From Zea mays (lineage: Eukaryota > Streptophyta > Magnoliopsida > Poales > Poaceae), in contig NC_050105.1 in NCBI RefSeq assembly GCF_902167145.1, positions 139,361,988 to 139,425,987 of the forward strand: a DNA stretch of 64,000 bases, written 5' to 3'. The position numbers and the translations under genes were made by a program. This document shows, in pieces, positions 58,097 to 64,000 of this stretch (its first letter is position 1; every line of letters begins with the position of its first letter). Below the pieces are notes generated by a model that was not told where the DNA came from, ran no database searches, and saw only the letters and a list, made by a program, of their open reading frames with translations.

Positions 58097-59668
58097 ATGT
58101 CGGGGGGACTAAGAAACGAAAGTGCTTCTAAGCTTGAAAAAGTTGAGGTTGCCTCGACTTTATCTTTTGGTGCAGATGTTGATCCTAGGGCAATAGATCT
58201 TGCCATGAGAATCGCCGAAAGGATGTTCCTCAAAATGAAGGAAGATGAGGCGAAGAACAAAGTTGAAGAAGAAAATGATCGATGGATACCAAACGACGAA
58301 TCCACCTCTTCACAAGGTTCGTCTTTCAAATCCACTTCTCATATGTGCTTTATTGCTAATGGGAGTGACAGTGAAAGCGAAAGTGAGAATGAGGAGGAGC
58401 AAGAAAGTGATAGTGAAGATGAGGATGATCTTCAACAATTCTTTGCTCAGCTAAGCAAGAAACATCGGATGAGCTTGCTCAAACTCATGAAAAGAGCGGA
58501 AGAACAAAAAGAAATGCTTCATAAGCAAGAAGACTTCCTCATCAGAAAAATCGAAAACTTAGAGAAGTTGACCAAAGAGCATGAGAAGCTAAAGTGCTCT
58601 CATGATGATTTGGTCTAAAGGTATGAAGACATTTCAATTGAGCAAATTAAAGTTGTTAATCATTCATCATATATTGCTCAATTAGAAAATAAAAATGCTA
58701 TGTTCAAGAACACGATAGAAAGGCTAAATATTGAAAATCTAGCTTTGCAAGAAAAACATGATATGCTTGTGTGCTCTCATAATAAATTTATGGATTCACA
58801 TATCATGTTAGAAATGGCTCATGAGGTTGTGTTAACTAATTTGAAATCATACCAACCTCACATATGCACATGTACTCAAGTAGAAACTATATTATCATGT
58901 GCTAACAAATGTTGCTCTCAAGAAAGCCAATCTTCCATTGAGCTAGAAATTTCAGGAACTAGTGATATTTCTATCACACAAGAAAATAAAGAGCTCAAGG
59001 AAGAAGTTGGAAGGCAAAGAAGGAGCTTAACTCTTTTGAAGGGAAAGTGTCATGCTCAACCTTCTCAAGATAACCGTGATAATATGGTGAAAAAGCTTGA
59101 GAAGGGGACAACCATAGCATGCACAAAACCCCTTCAAAAGAATACCAAGCTTTCCAAGAAAGTCATGAGCAAACATCAAGATAAGAAATCCAAAGCTCAT
59201 GACAAGTGCCTCAACCACGTCTCCACATGCTCCACACAAGGTAACAAACAAGCCACTCTTCCAAATAAGAGAATATGCACTAGAAAGTGTTATCAATGTC
59301 ATGAGAAGGGACATGAGATTAAGTCATGTCCCTACATAAAAGATAGTGGCTTAACTTTAGAAAGAAAGAGGCTCACTAACCATGTAGCAAACAAGAAGCA
59401 AGGCAAGAAGGAGTCTTGCAAAATTAAAAATCAGATTTGCTACACTTGCCGAAGAAAGGGACACCTATGCAAGGATTGTCCCATGAGTAAGTATCCTAAG
59501 TCTACCATGTCAATTCATTCATATTCGCTTAGGAGACCCAAAAATGACATTTGTGCTAGAAAGGTAATTAGTTCACCTAAAACTAGCACAAAGGCCATTT
59601 GGGTGCCTAAGTACTTGTTAGCTAACCTTGATGGACCTATCATGAGATGGGTACCAAAATGTACTTAA
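58097..59668 (+). pseudogene. Shortened Gag of element E, one in-frame stop
   Basis: A single frame of 523 codons split by TAA at 58616-58618, which replaces what looks like a Gln codon (LV-stop-RYED). It starts MSGGLRNESASK. It lacks the capsid-like domain (no LGKPPxFDGEDY) and goes almost directly to the acidic SDSESESENEEE stretch, a long coiled coil, two CCHC knuckles (CYQCHEKGHEIKSC and CYTCRRKGHLCKDC) and a C terminus with IWVPK and RWVPK. It may bind RNA but is unlikely to form a particle alone. Dependence on another Gag is inference. Confidence 0.82.
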
Positions 59669-59680
59669 TAAGTTTTGCAG
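59603..59680 (+). other. Junction-intron-like segment in element E (78 nt)
   Basis: GTGCCT donor in the first WVPK codons, a GCTAACC branch-point-like word, AGTTTTGCAG acceptor; phase 0 as in A-D. The frame after the acceptor stops within 12 codons (GTA CCC AGA ... TGA), so no pol follows. Confidence 0.45.
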
Positions 59681-62600
59681 GTACCCAGAGATGATATGAA
59701 GCTTTGGGGTGCTTGAGCGGTTCAACTCAATTCTTATCTCAAGCTATCAATCTTACATTGTCTATCCTTTAAGATTGACCCAAAGATGAATTGAGTTGTT
59801 ATTTCACTAACTTCATATTCATCTCCAGCAAGAACTTATGTTGTAGGGAATAAGGATTAACCTTTGTGGGAATCAAGCAAAAGGCCTACAACCAAGTGAT
59901 ATCCAAAGGATGGTAACAATTAATTCTTAAGTGCACATTGCTTTTAATTGGTATATTCCTTTGTGTCTTTTGTAGCCACATAGGAAAAATGAAGCACTTG
60001 AGAATAAACTTAAAATATTTTACCTTGCTTTGGAAAGGATATAATTATATGGTAGATTGCAAGTTCATATTTTTATATTGTGACAATCTACATGCTTTAA
60101 ATTGATTGTATGTATCTTGTGGCATATTTCAAGTTAATCATCATATTATTGCCATGACCTAGACATAAAGAGTATTATCCCTTGTTCTTAAATGAATAGA
60201 GTGCTAAGTAAGAAATTCAAATTCTTATAGCACTTACCAAATGGGGAATTCTCTATATGACTAGAGTTGTGAGACTAATGTTTCTATCTAAGTGTTTATG
60301 TAGTCTCACGACATGAGAATGTGTTTCCCAAATGGAGTGTGCCATTCAACATTCAAAGAAGATCGAACCAATACTATGTGATGTATTCATTCTTGTTTAA
60401 ATTGGTTTTGAGTCTTCTTCATTAATCACTCACCATGCTATGAATTAAACTTGCCATGTAAACTTAATTAAATAATCATGCTACTTTCATTTTTTTACAA
60501 TTGATGTTATGCATGATGCTTGTAAGGATAATTTAGTTCTTATCATGAGGTTTCCTTGTTTTAGTAACCTTCTTGTCATTCATATACTAGAGGTTGCTAA
60601 ATAGGAAACTATTGCTTGTGTTACTAATACAATCTCTTTTAAGATATTTAATGGAAATTCATAAGTAGAGATTGTGCTATTTCAATTGGTAAAATCACAA
60701 GCTTTAAAGGTTAATCTTCACCTAAAATGAAGATTAGGAATGTTCAAGGCAAAGGTATGGAACAAATTGCTTCAATTGGTAGTTGATCAATAGTAGTTCC
60801 TTCCAAGTGGCATTCTTTCAATTGGTAACAATATATTATATGGAAAGGAATGTCAATATGAAGGTTAAATTCCTTTTGGCTTAAATTTGTAAATTAATGC
60901 ATATTGTGAATTCATTGCTCCATGTGCATTAACTTAAAAGGAATTTAATTTATGCCTTTACGCCTCATAAATGATGATTTGTTTGCCATTCATATATAGA
61001 TATCGTCATTCATTAAATACTTCCTTGTACTACTAATACCTCTTTTCAAAGTGTTTTATCGACTAGTTTTAAAAGGAAAAGAGATAACAAAGAAGGAAGT
61101 CTCCACAAATGATGAAAAGAAGAATACTAAGGTGACACCACCACAGATAGTAAGATCTGTCAAATTGGTATAATAAATGGTACATTCTATATGGTGGTAA
61201 GTATTCTTAGGCATAAGTTAATTCATTGCAAATTTGTCATGCCTTGACCATGATATGTAATATACTCCTCATGAGACTCTTAACTGAATTGAAAGTGCAT
61301 GTGGCAAGTCATTCAAATACTTGATGCACATATCTAGTGGGAGAACATTATATATCTTGTGTCATAGAGAATAAGTTTCCCCTGAGTAAGCTATACTAAG
61401 ACAATCCAAAATGGTAAATTTGTATCTCATTCATATGGATTGTAATCTTTGTTTTCTAAATAGCTACTCTTGATGCAGTTTAAAATTCCCTTATCGTTAA
61501 ATCTAAAAGTGCATAAGAATCTTTTTTTGTTGATATTCATCACATACATATGCACTAACATGGATATGATTTTAAACTGTAAAAGGTGCAATTAGTGATC
61601 CATACTCTCTAAATTTTGGAAACCTACAAATTGATATCTTAGGAATCTACTTCAATCGGTATCCATATGCTTCACTAGGATTGGATCACTATGTTGTAAA
61701 TTCCATACATAACTTGTCTTTATGATATGAATGCTTGTGCGACTAACCTTGATAAGCTAGGTGCACCCAAAGTCAAGGAAGGTTCATCATCAAGAAGGCA
61801 ACACAACGATGATCACTCCTTCAATGGATCAAGTTGGGTGCTCGATAATGAATGTATAAATCATCTTTGGAGATAGTAGCAAGGGTGGTAACAACCGAAT
61901 CTCAAGTGCAAATTATTTTCAAATCTTATTTCTTTTGTGACTTGTGTAGCCACTAAGGGAAAAGAAGCACTTGAGGATATACATCAGTTGTTGATTATGA
62001 AATAAAGGTCCAATTGGAAGATGAATGAATATTATCATATGGTGAACAATCCAAAAATATGTGACGTATTCTCTATCTAGTTAATTTGGATTTGATTCTT
62101 CTTTATTAGACACTCACCATAACATGGATTAAGTCAACCCTTTAGACTTCATTGAATAACCATGCATATTATCCATGTCATTCAAAATATATTGTGCATG
62201 AGGGTTCAAGGAAATTTAGTCCATATTATGAGGTTTCTCTATTTTAGCAACTCGCTTGCCTCCCACATATAAAGGGTTGCTAAATAAGAAACTAGTGCTT
62301 GTGCTACTAATGCCATCTCTTATGTTGAGTTTATCCATAGAAAATCTATGTTAAGAGATGGTGCTTGTTTTACATTGGATAAATCACAAGCTTAAAGGAT
62401 ACTATTCAACTAAAATAAGATGAAGTTGATAAGAGGCCAAGGTATGAAAACTTCCTCTCCTTCAGTTGTTTTAGTATTCTATCCTTAGTGGGATGTACCA
62501 TAGTATAGGTAAATTTCCTTGCAATATAAAATGTTCAATAGTGCATATAACTTTGACATCAACTATATGTGTGCACTAATTTAAAGGAATTTAGTCTATC

Positions 62601-63840
62601 CTTTTGGGTTTCAATAATGATGATTCATTTGCCATCCACATATAAGGATCATCATTTGTGAAACCCTCTCTTGTGTTTTTAATGCTCTCTTTTCTAAGTG
62701 TTACAACGAGGTCCTTCCAAGAGCTTTCAAGATGGATTCAAAATCTATGGATATAAGAGTCTTGGTTCTTTCAATCATCGAGTTTCAATAGGTCTTATAT
62801 CAAGTATGATCAAATCAAGAAAAGATGAAAGAAGTTCAAGATCACTTGGTTGGATGAAATCGTAAAGAGAAAAGAGATCACAACGATTCAAGAAGGGAGT
62901 TATTTTTTTGTCAACCAAATAATGAAGATGTAGTGACATATTTATATGATATCCTTCATTATGAGGTTTAAGGTTCATATTAGCATGCTTTACCCTTCAG
63001 GATTTCAATTGATATACTTTCAGTTCTTAAACTTTCAATTGGTTAATTTTCATCATCTATGTAAAACATGTTATGTTAAACCAAGATATAGTGCAAACAT
63101 CTCATTTAACCTCGTATTGTTGATGTGCATAAGTGTACTTTGTGTACTCTTGCATGCATAAATTGAGGGAAAGTTTAGCCTATATCTTGTGAGACTAATG
63201 ATTTCTTTCAAGTTCATGTTGTGTAGTCTCACACCCTAGAGAACATCAAATGAGGATGAATGGTTCCATAGAAATGAAAATGAGTTTCTCTTGATCGTGT
63301 GAAGAGGATAAGTTTCTCTTTGAAATGTCAAGCCTATCAAAAGCTAAGATGGAAATTCATGATTATAATGGAGACCATGTGGCATAGAACAAAGGTGTGT
63401 CACTCCATGAACTATTATATTACATTTGTGTATCTAGGCTCTTTCATGCTAGTGTGTGCATGTAAATGCAATATCTTAAGTCACATCATAAGGTTGCACT
63501 TGTGGTGACGATTAAAGAATCTCTAGATATTTGATTAATACCTCTTGTGGTGATATCATAAGTTAGTCTTAAGTCATCTTAGTGAGGTATGAGTCAAACA
63601 TGCTAACTTCTCAAGAATCTTGGCTTAAAATATTGCATATCAAGTCTATTAGTATACCTTTTGATTATGAGTAATTCCTTCAATTGGTACAATTTCACAT
63701 TTTCATACTTTATTTGTACCAAGGTTCAAATTGTAGAACTTAATCCCCTGGCCTCATAAGTCCAAGTGCATAAGGTAAAACAAGTATTCATCACTTGTAT
63801 GCACACATTTAGGGGGAGAATGGTCTATAATTTGAATCTT
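59681..63840 (+). repeat. Non-coding repetitive interior of element E
   Basis: No ORF of note. A diverged direct duplication: about 59890-61090 matches about 61890-62720 (for example GGTTGCTAAATAGGAAACTA near 60591 and GGTTGCTAAATAAGAAACTA near 62272). Several TTCAATTGGTA words resemble the LTR/primer-site junction. Two hairpins: GTGAGACTA ... TAGTCTCAC at 60269-60309 and 63189-63232. Confidence 0.65.
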
Positions 63841-63885
63841 TGAGACTAACTTCATTTTCAAGTCTATTATGTGTGTAGTCTCAAA
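63839..63885 (+). other. Third hairpin of element E, equivalent to the post-pol stem-loop
   Basis: TTTGAGACTA pairs with TAGTCTCAAA around a loop with TTTTCAAGTCTATTA. It is followed by AAAGGAACCTTCGG...GCTTCCACTGC, which matches the sequence just after the hairpin in element C (35704 onward). Confidence 0.6.
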
Positions 63886-64000
63886 TTAGAAAGGAACCTT
63901 CGGGCAAAGACAATCGCTTCCACTGCAAATTTGATGGGTATCAAAGATTCTTTGCTCCAATAAATGTATCTTTTATACATTTCATAAGAGAATGAGTTTC

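Larger units (their letters stand above)
55748..64000 (+). mobile_element. Element E: non-autonomous Sirevirus-like LTR retrotransposon (3' end outside window)
   Basis: 5' LTR 55748-58041, primer site 58044-58055, shortened gag 58097-59668, then more than 4 kb without pol. Relationship to Ji/Opie elements is shown by the same primer, the gag C terminus with two WVPK motifs, the homologous R/U5 block, the junction-intron remnant and the post-pol hairpin. It would need Pol from a relative. Confidence 0.85.

Overview
The window is nuclear DNA from a large-genome grass, almost certainly maize or a close relative. Supporting evidence: stacked Ty1/copia LTR retrotransposons of the Ji/Opie (Sirevirus) type with arrays of CACCGGACTGTCCGGTG palindromes in their LTRs; a maize-style CACTA element with TTTGCCGAGTG sub-terminal repeats; Stowaway, Tourist-type and hAT elements; a Helitron-like end behind pieces of unrelated genes; and a plant tRNA-Lys(CTT). 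There is no bacterial operon structure. The only cellular gene I consider intact is the tRNA. Most of the coding sequence belongs to transposons.

Layout. 1-6795: element A, minus strand, Sirevirus with gag, open pol and its 5' LTR; its 3' end lies outside the window. 6796-6974: short host stretch. 6975-26038: element D, plus strand, 5-bp target duplication GGACT. Its 5' LTR is split by element B (7511-17116, minus strand, target duplication CCCAT). B has frameshifts and stops in gag and pol. D has an intact gag and a pol with four stops. 26039-27166: a hAT terminus and an old LTR-like remnant. 27167-39632: a Stowaway-superfamily mariner-like element (MLE) with a three-exon DDD39D transposase on the minus strand and a small acidic, Cys-rich ORF on the plus strand. 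It is split by element C (28282-37809, plus strand, target duplication CCTAC), a very young Sirevirus with intact gag and pol.

39633-54120: gene-poor DNA with a Stowaway MITE, a PIF/Harbinger MITE, a Helitron-like 3' end at 45121 behind fragments resembling an NCL-type cation exchanger, NAP1 (SCAR/WAVE complex) and an unrecognised gene, then tRNA-Lys, two non-autonomous hAT elements, a SINE-like repeat, a CACTA element, a Tourist MITE and a copia remnant. 54121-64000: three stacked LTR insertions. These are a minus-strand LTR piece (F), a Ji/Opie-type 5' LTR piece (G), and element E, a plus-strand non-autonomous Sirevirus relative with a 2.3-kb LTR, a shortened gag with one stop, no pol, and more than 4 kb of repetitive non-coding internal DNA.

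The most unusual signals are shared across elements. (1) An 82-nt GT...AG, phase-0 intron-like segment sits at the gag/pol junction of A, B, C and D and would fuse the two frames if spliced; E keeps a 78-nt version although it lacks pol. (2) A hairpin just after pol has compensatory stem changes between families and is triplicated in E. (3) The LTR TATA box lies in the loop of a long inverted repeat whose sequence differs between families while pairing is kept. (4) C inserted exactly at a splice acceptor of the MLE transposase. All alignments and counts were done by eye.
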